DNA of 37,368 bases, taken from Neisseriaceae bacterium. Its GTDB lineage: Bacteria; Pseudomonadota; Gammaproteobacteria; Burkholderiales; Chromobacteriaceae. The stretch covers positions 1-37,368 of the forward strand of contig JAIXTB010000246.1 in the NCBI GenBank assembly GCA_027484385.1. The letters run 5' to 3'. Under the pieces are notes generated by a model, which made no database searches, was not told where the DNA came from, and saw only the letters and a program-made list of their open reading frames with translations. The translations under genes were made by a program, and so were the position numbers. This document shows positions 8,053-16,897 of this stretch, piece by piece (position 1 is the stretch's first letter; each line of letters opens with the position of its first letter).

Positions 8053-11000
8053 TTACTGGCAGATAGACAGCTCCCGCACCGTGCCGTTTTCATCCACTAT
8101 TTTGTTGTCAGCCCAAGCCGCCCAGGCAGGCAACCTGCTCGCCACCGTACTCATGCTCAGAAACGCCCCCCTGGCAAGATTGCCCGCACCCACGCGGCCT
8201 AGCCTGTCGGTCTCGGTATAGCGGATGACATGCCGCACGGCGGAGGGCACCAGCGCACCGTATGACGGATTCGACGGCGTCGTCGGCCCCACTACGGGCG
8301 GCACCACCGGCGGCGTAACCGGCGGGGTGACCGGGGTGGCTTGCCAGGCCAGGTTCATGCCCGATGGCGTGGCGCTGAGCTGATAGTTGGCCGAGGGCAC
8401 ATTCACACTGGCAAACGCGCCGCTACTGGTTTGGTAACGCATCACCTGCACACTGAAATCACTGGCAGGGGTAAAGCCATTCCAGGTCAGTACGTTGGCC
8501 GTACCCGCCAGGTTTGCCTGCCCGTTAACCACGATGCGGTCATACAAGCCTGCCGTTGTGCCACCCAGCTCGAGATCCAGAATCGTGCTGCTATCCAGCG
8601 TGAGGTTGCCATTAATGACCAGCTCGCCCGGCGAATAACCCACGGCAAGACGCCCGCCCTGGCTGCTGACACTGCCATTGATAGTGCCGGCACCGCGCAG
8701 GGCACCACCGTTCAGCACCAGGTTGGCCGCATCCACCACCACCGGGCTGCCACTGCTGCCCAACTGCAGGCTGCCACCCGCCTGGGTCAAGCCACCATCA
8801 AAATGCGTTGTACCCAGCAGGTTCAGTACGCCGGTGTTGGTGAAGGCCTGGGTAAATACCGTGCCGCCGCCGATGTTCATGGTACCGGTATTGTTCAGCG
8901 CGGCAGCAATGGTGCCGCCGGCAATATCCAGGGTACCGGTATTGCTCAGCACCCCGGTGTTCAGCCAGTCTACCGTGCTGTCCTGCGGGCGATTCAGCTT
9001 GCCTGCGGCCTGCAGGCTGATGGTACCGACACCTTCGTAACTGCCACCGGTCATCAGTACCTCACCCGCTACCGAGAGGCTGCTGTTGTTGATGAAACGG
9101 CCGCCTTCCATCACCAGCGAGGTACCGCCACCCAGCAAAGTGGTACCGCTCAAGGTCAAGCTGCCGCTACGCAGTACCAGGCTGCCACGGTCAAACAACA
9201 GCGGAGAATTGGCCGTATTGGTAAAGAAGAGATCCAGCCCGTCGATGATGCGCTCGCCATCTCCATTGAAAATGAACTGGCCACCATTCTGGAACGCCAG
9301 CCCGCCCGGTGTACTGGTGATCTGCCCGCCCTGCCAGTCAAAACTGCCGGTGTCGGTAATCAGGCTTTCCCCATCGGCAATGGCCAGCGTGCCGAGCTGC
9401 TGGCGGGTGTTAGTGGCGCGGGACGTGGCATCCACCTGTACGCCACCCGCGTTGTCCAGCTGGCCGATAACAGCACGGGCAAGACTGGCGGTGCCGGCAG
9501 CCTGGTTATCCAGCGTAGCGATGCGGCTATCTGCCACGGCAAGCGTGCCCTCGTTACGCAGCTGCTGCACATCGCTATTCTGGCCCAGGCTGAGGCTGCC
9601 GCTATTGATCACACTGCCCGTCAGCGTGGTCGCGTCCAGCGTGGCGGTACCGCGGTTATCCAGCGTCAGGCCCATGACCCGCTCGTAGGAAGACAGCGTG
9701 CCCAGGTTCACCAGCTTGCCGGTGCCGCCCAGGCGCAAATCGAACAAGCTGACACTCGCGTCACTGGCCACGGTCACACCGGCCTGGCTGCCATCGACAC
9801 TCACCTGGGCAGGCTGCTCGCTGGCAAAGCGGCCACTGCCGGTCAGGCGCAGGCCGTCTTGCAAAGACCAGACCCCCGACTCGAACGCCAGGCGCCCGCC
9901 TACTTCCAGCTCGCCAGCCAGCGTGCCACCACCATTGAGCTGCAGGTCACCACTGTGTACCGACAGCAACCCGCTACTGCTGAGGCTGGCCATACTGCGA
10001 TCGCCCTCGGTGCGCAAGCGCGCGCCCCTGGCTACGTCGAAACGCCCGCCGCTACCGCCTGCGGCCAAGGTCAGCCGGGTCCCCGCGAGCAACGCCACAT
10101 CACCGGCAAAATCGACATCACCGTAGCTAGACAACGTGACATCATCGCCCGTTACCGACACATCACCCAGCCAGCGCTGGCCTGCACCACCGCTGATATT
10201 GCCGGTCAGGGTAAAGCTGCCGCCTTCGTGCTGCAGGGTCGACCCCTCGGCCAGCACCAGCTCGCCATTATCGTTACGCAGCGGGCTATCCAGCGCACCC
10301 ACGGCTTCTGCCAGCCGCGCGTTGTTCAGGTTATCGCCCTGCAGCGACACCACCGCAGCGCCCAGATTGATGTTGGCAAAATCCACCCGTTGCTGGCCCT
10401 GGTAAACGTTGGCCGCATCGGCGGTATAGGCCATCCACATGCTGCCGCTGCCGGGCTGGGTCAGCATATAGAAGCGGCTATCGGCACCGCTATAAGCAAA
10501 GCCCAGCTTGTTGCCATCCGCCGCCAGCGTTACCCCCTGGCCAGCACCGCCGGTGACACTGCCGCTGACCACCTGTGGCGTGCCGGCAAACTGCCAGGCC
10601 AGATACGGCATGCTGTTGCCTTCCAGAATGCGCCACGGCCCGCTGGCACTAAAATCCCAACCGGTAAAGCTGCCCTGGCGCTTGATCTGGCTGGCATCCA
10701 GCGCCAGCCCGCCCGCACTGCTGGCAGTACCCGCCGTGGCCTGCTGCCAGTAGCTGTTGCCGACTGTGCCCAGGTTCTCGCCCACCAGACCACCACTATT
10801 GCTCGTGCCGCTCACCGCCACATTGGCGTAAACATTCTGTACCGAGCCACTGTACTGGTAGCCCACAGCGCCGCCCACATGGCTGTTACCGGTAACCACA
10901 CCCTGAGCGTAGCTATTGACCAAGCTGGCATTGGCACCTTCCTGATAGCCCACCAGGCCACCTACCTGGCTGCGGCCGGAGACGCTGCTGGCAGCCAGGC

Positions 11001-14000
11001 TACCGGAAATAATGGACGTGCCGTTGCTGTGGCCAACCAGCCCCCCCGCATAGTTGCTACGTGCAGTGACACTGCCACTGGCCTGGCTGTCACGAATAAT
11101 CGCTTTATGGTTGGTATTGCCAGACGAGTTCATGCCCACCAGGCCGCCGACAGTCCCCTCGGCCAATACATCGCCTGTTGCCGAGCTGGTCTCGATAACG
11201 CTGTCCGTACGGGTAGCCACGCTGGACCCGACCAAGCCACCTACTTCAGCACCAGTCCCGGTAACCTTACCGCTGGCCGTACTGGCCACAATACGCCCGC
11301 CCAGATTACGCCCCACCAAACCGCCCACACCGACCACACCGTTGACCGCGCCACTGGCATGACCGTCCTCGATAACCGCGACATTATCAATTGTCTCGTT
11401 GGCACCGACTAAACCACCCACGTAGGCATAGCCGGCAACGGCAGCCGTAGACACCCCACCCGTCACCAGGCCAGTGTTGTAGCCAACCAGACCGCCGGTC
11501 TGGAAATCGCCACTCACCTCGCCCTGGCTGCTCGCCGCTACGATGGTGCCGCTATTGGCCCCCACCAGACCACCCGTACTACTATTGCTGTAGCGACGGC
11601 CTCCGCTCACGATACCGCTTGCCGACACCTGTTCCAGCGTGCCGGCATTGCTGCCCGCCAGCATGCCCACATTGTCGTAGCCACTCACGTTGGCCGCAGT
11701 CAGATTCAGGTTGCTGACACGGGCACCCGCCAGCACATTGCCGAACAGGCCCCAGTTGGCGGCAATGCCGTTATTGCTGATCGTCAGGTTGCTCAGGGTA
11801 TGGCCACGGCCATCCAGATCACCGGCAAACCACGCCAGCGAATAACCGGCATCGCCAGACAGATCCAGGTTGGTGTTAAGGTCGAAACGGTATTTGCCAT
11901 CCGCCCAGGCCAGCAGATTGCGCCAGTCGGCCAGGGTATGGATCTGGTAACGGCCACCGTCATTGCCGAATTCGCTATCGATATCCAGCTGGCGCCCTGC
12001 CGCCTGCCAGCGCGCAAACTGCTCGCCATACATCGCACCGCGGGTAAACACTTTCTGCCCGTTTAGCGTGACTGTATCCACGTTGTAAAAGCTGTTGCTG
12101 ACACTGCCGGCCTCAAGCTTGCCCACCACGCCACCAGCCAATGCCATCACGCCAGCGCGCGTGGTATCTACCGTCAGCTGGCCGGTAAAGGCGCTATTGG
12201 CCAGGCGGGCATTCTCACCCACTTGGTAACCCACCAGGCCGCCAGCCACATTACCGGCTGCTACCACACTGCGACTCTGGCTGTCTTCAATTACCGCCCA
12301 GAGGGTGTTGAATGCACTATCGTTGCCACCTGCGATACCGCCAGCGTTGCTACCTGTCGCCCTCACCGCACCGCTGGCACTGCTTTGGCTGACCACGGCA
12401 TCGGCACTGGCCGCATGGTTGATGCCCACCAAGCCACCGGCATAATCCAGTGCCTGAACGCTGCCGCTGGCAGTACTGCCTTCAATGCGCGCCTCGCTGA
12501 CATTGCCGTGGTTGTACCCCACCAGGCCGCCTGCATACGCCAGCGTGGCAAGCACATTGCCACTGGCCTCACTGGCCAGTACCGCACCACCATTATTCAG
12601 GCCAACCAGGCCACCCACGTTCGACACGCCGTTCACAGCAGCATCCGACTGGCTGGCCTGTACGGTACCTGCCTCGTTCAGGCCTACCAGGCCACCGGCA
12701 TTGCGATCGGTGGCAGTGACTGTACCGCCTGCGCGGCTGGCATCAATGAAGCCCGAGTTCTCACCCGCCAAGCCACCGGTATTTACGCTACCGCGCACAT
12801 CCCCCATGCTGGTCGAGGCATTGATACTGCCGCTATTGGCACCCACCAGGCCACCTGTCGCTTCGGTGCCGGAAACCCGCCCCAGATTGGCAGACGAATC
12901 GATGGTGCCGGCATTGGAACCCACCAAACCACCCACCGCCCGAGTACCGCTCACCGCTGCATGGTTGGCCGCATCGAGAATACTGCCGGTGTTGTAACCC
13001 ACCAGGCCACCCGCAGCCACATCACCACTCACCGTGCCATGGCTTGTCGCAGTGGAAATCGTGCCCAGGTTCAGGCCTACCAAGCCGCCTGCACTACTGC
13101 CGTTAGCTGTCGTCACTGCCTGTCCACTAGTTACAACCTGGCTCACCGTGCCCTTGTTTAGCCCGGCCAACAGACCAACGTTGCCCATGGCTTCTACACG
13201 CGCCCCCTGCAACTGCAGATTGCTCACAGCACCCGTGCTATCAATCACACCAAACAGCCCCCAGGCCTGGTCCAGACTGTGGTTCAGGATGGTAAGGTTG
13301 CTGATGACGTGACCACCGCCGTCCAGGCTGGCAGTAAACCACGGCAGGGAATAACCCGCGTCGCCAGACAGGTCGATGTCGCTGGTCAGCACAAACGGCT
13401 TGTCGCTATCGGCCCAGGCCAGCATGTGGCGCCAGTCGGCCAGGCTCTGCAACTGGTAGCGGCCGGACGCATCACGGGAAAACTCGCTATCAATATCCAG
13501 CTGGCGGCCCGCAGCCTGCCAGCGCTCAAACTGCTCGCCATACATGGCGCCACGGGTAAAGACCCGCTCACCGTTAAGAAGGGTACTGTCTACGTTATAA
13601 AAGCTATTGCTTATTAAACCACCGGGCTCACTAAAAGCTACCAGACCACCCAACTTTACATCAACATTCGAACCTACAACGACACCGGAAAAGCTAGAGT
13701 CGGAAACACTGCCCGTAGCAGTATTTAAACCCACCAATCCTGCAACTTGGGAGTCACCTTGAACCTGAGCAAATGCATCAGATGCAACAATACGACCCAT
13801 ATTAATTCCTACAAGCCCACCTACAGAGCTTGAAGAATTTTCATCTACACCAGAAACAACACCACCCATAAATCTGACATTAATCAGGTCACCATGATTT
13901 TCATCAACAAAGCCACCAACAGCCTGCAAACCAGCGACACGCCCCGCCACAACCGAAAGATTTGATATTACCCCCGCATTAGACCCAAAAAAACCACCAC

Positions 14001-16887
14001 CGCGCTGATTGTAAAAGTCTGAACCATTATAAACATAGCCACCAATCGCATGACCAGCACCATCAAGCCGACCAGAAAAATAGTTTATATTAAACCCACT
14101 CAATCCAGACACGTCAATATTTGAAGTCAATACAAAATTGCCAGTCGCACTCCCCCACAGATATTTCAAATCATCAGGACTTTCAATGATATAATTACCA
14201 ACCCCATCAACCCGAAGAAACTGGGAAAGGTCTTTCACACCCCAAAAATCGTCAAGCAAGGCAGAATAGACACCGCCTCGAACTTTCTTGCCATTAACCG
14301 TGACTTTATCAGCCGCATAGTAATCCCCTAGACTGTATTCAGCTGGAAAATCAGCAGTCAATAGAATATTCCCAGAAAAGTTACCTGCTATTTTCCCGCC
14401 TTCGGCAACATAACCTGCCACACCACCCACATAGTTCCTGCCAATTACCTGGCTGCTCGAACTACCATAATTGCCATAATCTCGCCCACCCCAACCATTC
14501 GACAAGTCATAGGGTCCTACATAGCCTGCCACGCCACCAATATAATCACCCGTACCACTGACAAGACCAGAAGATGAAGATCGATTAATGCCCGTAATCC
14601 AGTTTGCCCTTTCACTTTTACCGACCAAGCCACCGACATAGCTGGTGCCATACACTTTCGCATCCGATCTGGAATCCCAGAGCCCTGCATGTTCGGAGAA
14701 ATAGCCGGCTATACCACCTGTATTGTCACCACCGAAGATGTCACCAAAATTATAACCATGCTGGACATAGCTCCTTGACAAACTACCTACCAAGCCTCCC
14801 GTATTATATTCCCCAAATATAGAACCGTAATTGTAAACATAATCATAGGCATATCCTTCGCCAACCAAACCGCCGGTATTATGCCCACCGCGCACCTCAC
14901 CATAATTTGCGCTATTACTTGCATCACCCTTCCCAGCTACGCCACCGGTATTTGCATACCCCGAGACAGTGGCATGATTCACACCACCAGAAACGCCACC
15001 GTTACCAACCAAACCACCCACATTCTCCACACCACGCACAACGCCTGAAAATTCTCCATGATCAATAATGCCAGAACCAACCAAACCACCCACATTTTCC
15101 ACACCACGCACAACGCCTGAAAATTTTCCATGATCAATGCTGCCAGAACCAACCAGACCACCAACATTATTCACGCCAATAACAGAGCCAGCTCCACTTA
15201 CATCTTGAAAAGTTCCACTCGCGTACCTACCAGTGCCGCCAATATCAAAAGCCGACCCATTACGTGCAATGGCACCGACATTGTCACCTTGAAGATTAAT
15301 ATTCACTTCATTCAGTTTGAGGCTAGCAACCGTGCCTAAATTTAGCTGCATCAGCGGTTGCAGTTGCCCCGACAGGGTATGACCAAAGCCTTGCAACACA
15401 CTGCCTTCATCCAGCCCCTGCCGCGTCACGAAATCACTGCCAAAACGGAAATCTGCGCCAATAGCAAAGTAACCCTGCGCCAACGCGCCGCCCTCGGCCG
15501 CCAGCTTGTTAACCAGCTCATCCTGGCTGCGAATGAGCTGGTATTGGTTGCCGGCGATGCTCAGCGCGGCGTGGCTGCCGGTGAGGTCCAGCCGGCCGGA
15601 CTCGCCCAGTTGCAGGCTGCCCACCGCGCCGGGGCTGATGGTGACGCCGGCGTGCTGGCCGCTAGCGCTGACTGCGCTGTTCAGCACCACATGGCGCTCG
15701 GCTTGCAGGGTAAGCGTGGTGTCTGCTGCCCAGCTGACGTTGTCGTTGACCAGCACATCGCCCTGGCCCTGCTGGCTGCCGGCGCGGCTATCCAGCGTGA
15801 TGTTGTTTTGCGCCAGCTGTGCCGACAGCGCGGCGCCGGTGATGTCGCCACCACTGGCGGCGACGGTAAAGTCGGCGGGGTCGATCAGCCATTGCCCGGT
15901 TTTGCCCTGGGCGGCGCGGGTATCCACATTAATGCCGCCGAGGTTCACTGTGTGGCCAGATGTTTCGATAAAGCCGCCAGCGCCGGCCTGCGTGCCACCA
16001 CGGGCGCTGAGCGTGCCGTGCACGTTGGCCGCACCGGTGGCCACCAGGCTGATGGTGCCGCCCTGGCCACTCGCTTGCGCGTCGGCCTGCAGGCTGGCGC
16101 CCTGGCCCAGGGTGATGTTGTCGGCACGCAGCACAATGCTGCCGCCGTCGCCGGTTTCGGCGCGCAGCGCCTGTACCTGGCCCTGCTGCTGCAGGGTGTG
16201 GCCGAACATGGCGGCGGCACCGTTCTGCACCAGCAGCTGGCCAAGGTTGAGCACGCTGTTGTCGGGGGCGCTGATCTGGTAGCGCAGCGCGGGGGTAGAC
16301 AGGTCTACCAGCTCTACGGTTTGCCCTGCGGCCAACATCAGGTTGCCGTTGTCGCTACGGATGGTGCCACTGGTGCTGAGGGCGTTGGCGATCAGTGCCA
16401 CATCGCCTTTAACGACCATATCGCCGCTTTGCGCCAGCTGGCCGCCGGGGCCGTCAAAGCGCAGGCGGTCTGCCAGAAAGTCGGCATTGCTCATCCCCAG
16501 GGTGGAGGCGATAAACCCGGCGGTATCGATACGGGTGCCCTGGCCGAAGACGATACCGCTAGGGTTGATGAGAAACACGCGGCCATTGGACTGCAGGCTG
16601 CCCAGTATCTGGCTGACATCGCCGCCGGTGACGCGGTTCAGGATGGCGCTGGTGCTGCCTGGCAGGTTCATGCGTACCGACTCGCCCTGGCCGATGCTGA
16701 ATTGCTGCCAGTTGACGATGGTTTTGTGGCTGCTGGCATCCAGCTGCAAGACGTTGGCCGCAGGCTGGCTCAGGCTGGCAGAACCCAGAACGACCTGGGC
16801 ACCGTTGGGGTTGGCGTGCACAAACGGAAAGGCGGCGGCCAGCGCCAGTACCAGTAGACGGGGCTGAAATTGAACGTGATGCGGCAT
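8053..16887 (-). CDS. Very large two-partner-secretion exoprotein (TpsA, filamentous haemagglutinin-like) with GLUG repeats
   Basis: Likely start MPHHVQFQPRLLVLALAAAFPFVHA; TPS domain (NPNGAQVVLGSASLSQPAANVLQLDASSHKTIVNWQQFSIGQGESVRMNLPGSTSAILNRVTGGDVSQILGSLQSNGRVFLINPSGIVFGQG); many GGLVGxNxGxI (GLUG) repeats; adjacent TpsB. Confidence 0.93.
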   Translation of the reverse strand: MPHHVQFQPRLLVLALAAAFPFVHANPNGAQVVLGSASLSQPAANVLQLDASSHKTIVNWQQFSIGQGESVRMNLPGSTSAILNRVTGGDVSQILGSLQSNGRVFLINPSGIVFGQGTRIDTAGFIASTLGMSNADFLADRLRFDGPGGQLAQSGDMVVKGDVALIANALSTSGTIRSDNGNLMLAAGQTVELVDLSTPALRYQISAPDNSVLNLGQLLVQNGAAAMFGHTLQQQGQVQALRAETGDGGSIVLRADNITLGQGASLQADAQASGQGGTISLVATGAANVHGTLSARGGTQAGAGGFIETSGHTVNLGGINVDTRAAQGKTGQWLIDPADFTVAASGGDITGAALSAQLAQNNITLDSRAGSQQGQGDVLVNDNVSWAADTTLTLQAERHVVLNSAVSASGQHAGVTISPGAVGSLQLGESGRLDLTGSHAALSIAGNQYQLIRSQDELVNKLAAEGGALAQGYFAIGADFRFGSDFVTRQGLDEGSVLQGFGHTLSGQLQPLMQLNLGTVASLKLNEVNINLQGDNVGAIARNGSAFDIGGTGRYASGTFQDVSGAGSVIGVNNVGGLVGSGSIDHGKFSGVVRGVENVGGLVGSGIIDHGEFSGVVRGVENVGGLVGNGGVSGGVNHATVSGYANTGGVAGKGDASNSANYGEVRGGHNTGGLVGEGYAYDYVYNYGSIFGEYNTGGLVGSLSRSYVQHGYNFGDIFGGDNTGGIAGYFSEHAGLWDSRSDAKVYGTSYVGGLVGKSERANWITGINRSSSSGLVSGTGDYIGGVAGYVGPYDLSNGWGGRDYGNYGSSSSQVIGRNYVGGVAGYVAEGGKIAGNFSGNILLTADFPAEYSLGDYYAADKVTVNGKKVRGGVYSALLDDFWGVKDLSQFLRVDGVGNYIIESPDDLKYLWGSATGNFVLTSNIDVSGLSGFNINYFSGRLDGAGHAIGGYVYNGSDFYNQRGGGFFGSNAGVISNLSVVAGRVAGLQAVGGFVDENHGDLINVRFMGGVVSGVDENSSSSVGGLVGINMGRIVASDAFAQVQGDSQVAGLVGLNTATGSVSDSSFSGVVVGSNVDVKLGGLVAFSEPGGLISNSFYNVDSTLLNGERVFTRGAMYGEQFERWQAAGRQLDIDSEFSRDASGRYQLQSLADWRHMLAWADSDKPFVLTSDIDLSGDAGYSLPWFTASLDGGGHVISNLTILNHSLDQAWGLFGVIDSTGAVSNLQLQGARVEAMGNVGLLAGLNKGTVSQVVTSGQAVTTANGSSAGGLVGLNLGTISTATSHGTVSGDVAAGGLVGYNTGSILDAANHAAVSGTRAVGGLVGSNAGTIDSSANLGRVSGTEATGGLVGANSGSINASTSMGDVRGSVNTGGLAGENSGFIDASRAGGTVTATDRNAGGLVGLNEAGTVQASQSDAAVNGVSNVGGLVGLNNGGAVLASEASGNVLATLAYAGGLVGYNHGNVSEARIEGSTASGSVQALDYAGGLVGINHAASADAVVSQSSASGAVRATGSNAGGIAGGNDSAFNTLWAVIEDSQSRSVVAAGNVAGGLVGYQVGENARLANSAFTGQLTVDTTRAGVMALAGGVVGKLEAGSVSNSFYNVDTVTLNGQKVFTRGAMYGEQFARWQAAGRQLDIDSEFGNDGGRYQIHTLADWRNLLAWADGKYRFDLNTNLDLSGDAGYSLAWFAGDLDGRGHTLSNLTISNNGIAANWGLFGNVLAGARVSNLNLTAANVSGYDNVGMLAGSNAGTLEQVSASGIVSGGRRYSNSSTGGLVGANSGTIVAASSQGEVSGDFQTGGLVGYNTGLVTGGVSTAAVAGYAYVGGLVGANETIDNVAVIEDGHASGAVNGVVGVGGLVGRNLGGRIVASTASGKVTGTGAEVGGLVGSSVATRTDSVIETSSATGDVLAEGTVGGLVGMNSSGNTNHKAIIRDSQASGSVTARSNYAGGLVGHSNGTSIISGSLAASSVSGRSQVGGLVGYQEGANASLVNSYAQGVVTGNSHVGGAVGYQYSGSVQNVYANVAVSGTSNSGGLVGENLGTVGNSYWQQATAGTASSAGGLALDASQIKRQGSFTGWDFSASGPWRILEGNSMPYLAWQFAGTPQVVSGSVTGGAGQGVTLAADGNKLGFAYSGADSRFYMLTQPGSGSMWMAYTADAANVYQGQQRVDFANINLGAAVVSLQGDNLNNARLAEAVGALDSPLRNDNGELVLAEGSTLQHEGGSFTLTGNISGGAGQRWLGDVSVTGDDVTLSSYGDVDFAGDVALLAGTRLTLAAGGSGGRFDVARGARLRTEGDRSMASLSSSGLLSVHSGDLQLNGGGTLAGELEVGGRLAFESGVWSLQDGLRLTGSGRFASEQPAQVSVDGSQAGVTVASDASVSLFDLRLGGTGKLVNLGTLSSYERVMGLTLDNRGTATLDATTLTGSVINSGSLSLGQNSDVQQLRNEGTLAVADSRIATLDNQAAGTASLARAVIGQLDNAGGVQVDATSRATNTRQQLGTLAIADGESLITDTGSFDWQGGQITSTPGGLAFQNGGQFIFNGDGERIIDGLDLFFTNTANSPLLFDRGSLVLRSGSLTLSGTTLLGGGTSLVMEGGRFINNSSLSVAGEVLMTGGSYEGVGTISLQAAGKLNRPQDSTVDWLNTGVLSNTGTLDIAGGTIAAALNNTGTMNIGGGTVFTQAFTNTGVLNLLGTTHFDGGLTQAGGSLQLGSSGSPVVVDAANLVLNGGALRGAGTINGSVSSQGGRLAVGYSPGELVINGNLTLDSSTILDLELGGTTAGLYDRIVVNGQANLAGTANVLTWNGFTPASDFSVQVMRYQTSSGAFASVNVPSANYQLSATPSGMNLAWQATPVTPPVTPPVVPPVVGPTTPSNPSYGALVPSAVRHVIRYTETDRLGRVGAGNLARGAFLSMSTVASRLPAWAAWADNKIVDENGTVRELSICQ
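13610..15345. other. AT-rich compositional island inside tpsA
   Basis: Sampled 60-nt lines give 42% (14041) and 48% (15061) GC versus 65% in a flanking line (12841); boundaries judged by eye. Confidence 0.7.
15004..15147 (-). repeat. Tandem duplication of a 72-bp (24-aa) unit within tpsA
   Basis: Units 15004-15075 and 15076-15147 nearly identical; encode SGSIDHGKFSGVVRGVENVGGLVG / SGIIDHGEFSGVVRGVENVGGLVG. Confidence 0.9.
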
Positions 16888-16897
16888 GGTACGGTTC

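Noticed and set aside
8341-11412. Large plus-strand ORF (1023 aa) antisense to tpsA, plus others at 12223-13161 and 15358-16857
   Set aside because: Low-complexity shadow translation of a repetitive GC-rich gene; no signal peptide or family motif; the minus-strand TpsA is unambiguous.
8720-16887. GGCCACC/ACCAGGCC-type short repeats across tpsA considered as CRISPR or mobile repeats
   Set aside because: They are codons for GLUG repeats (GGLVGxN): in frame, degenerate, and without spacer/repeat regularity.
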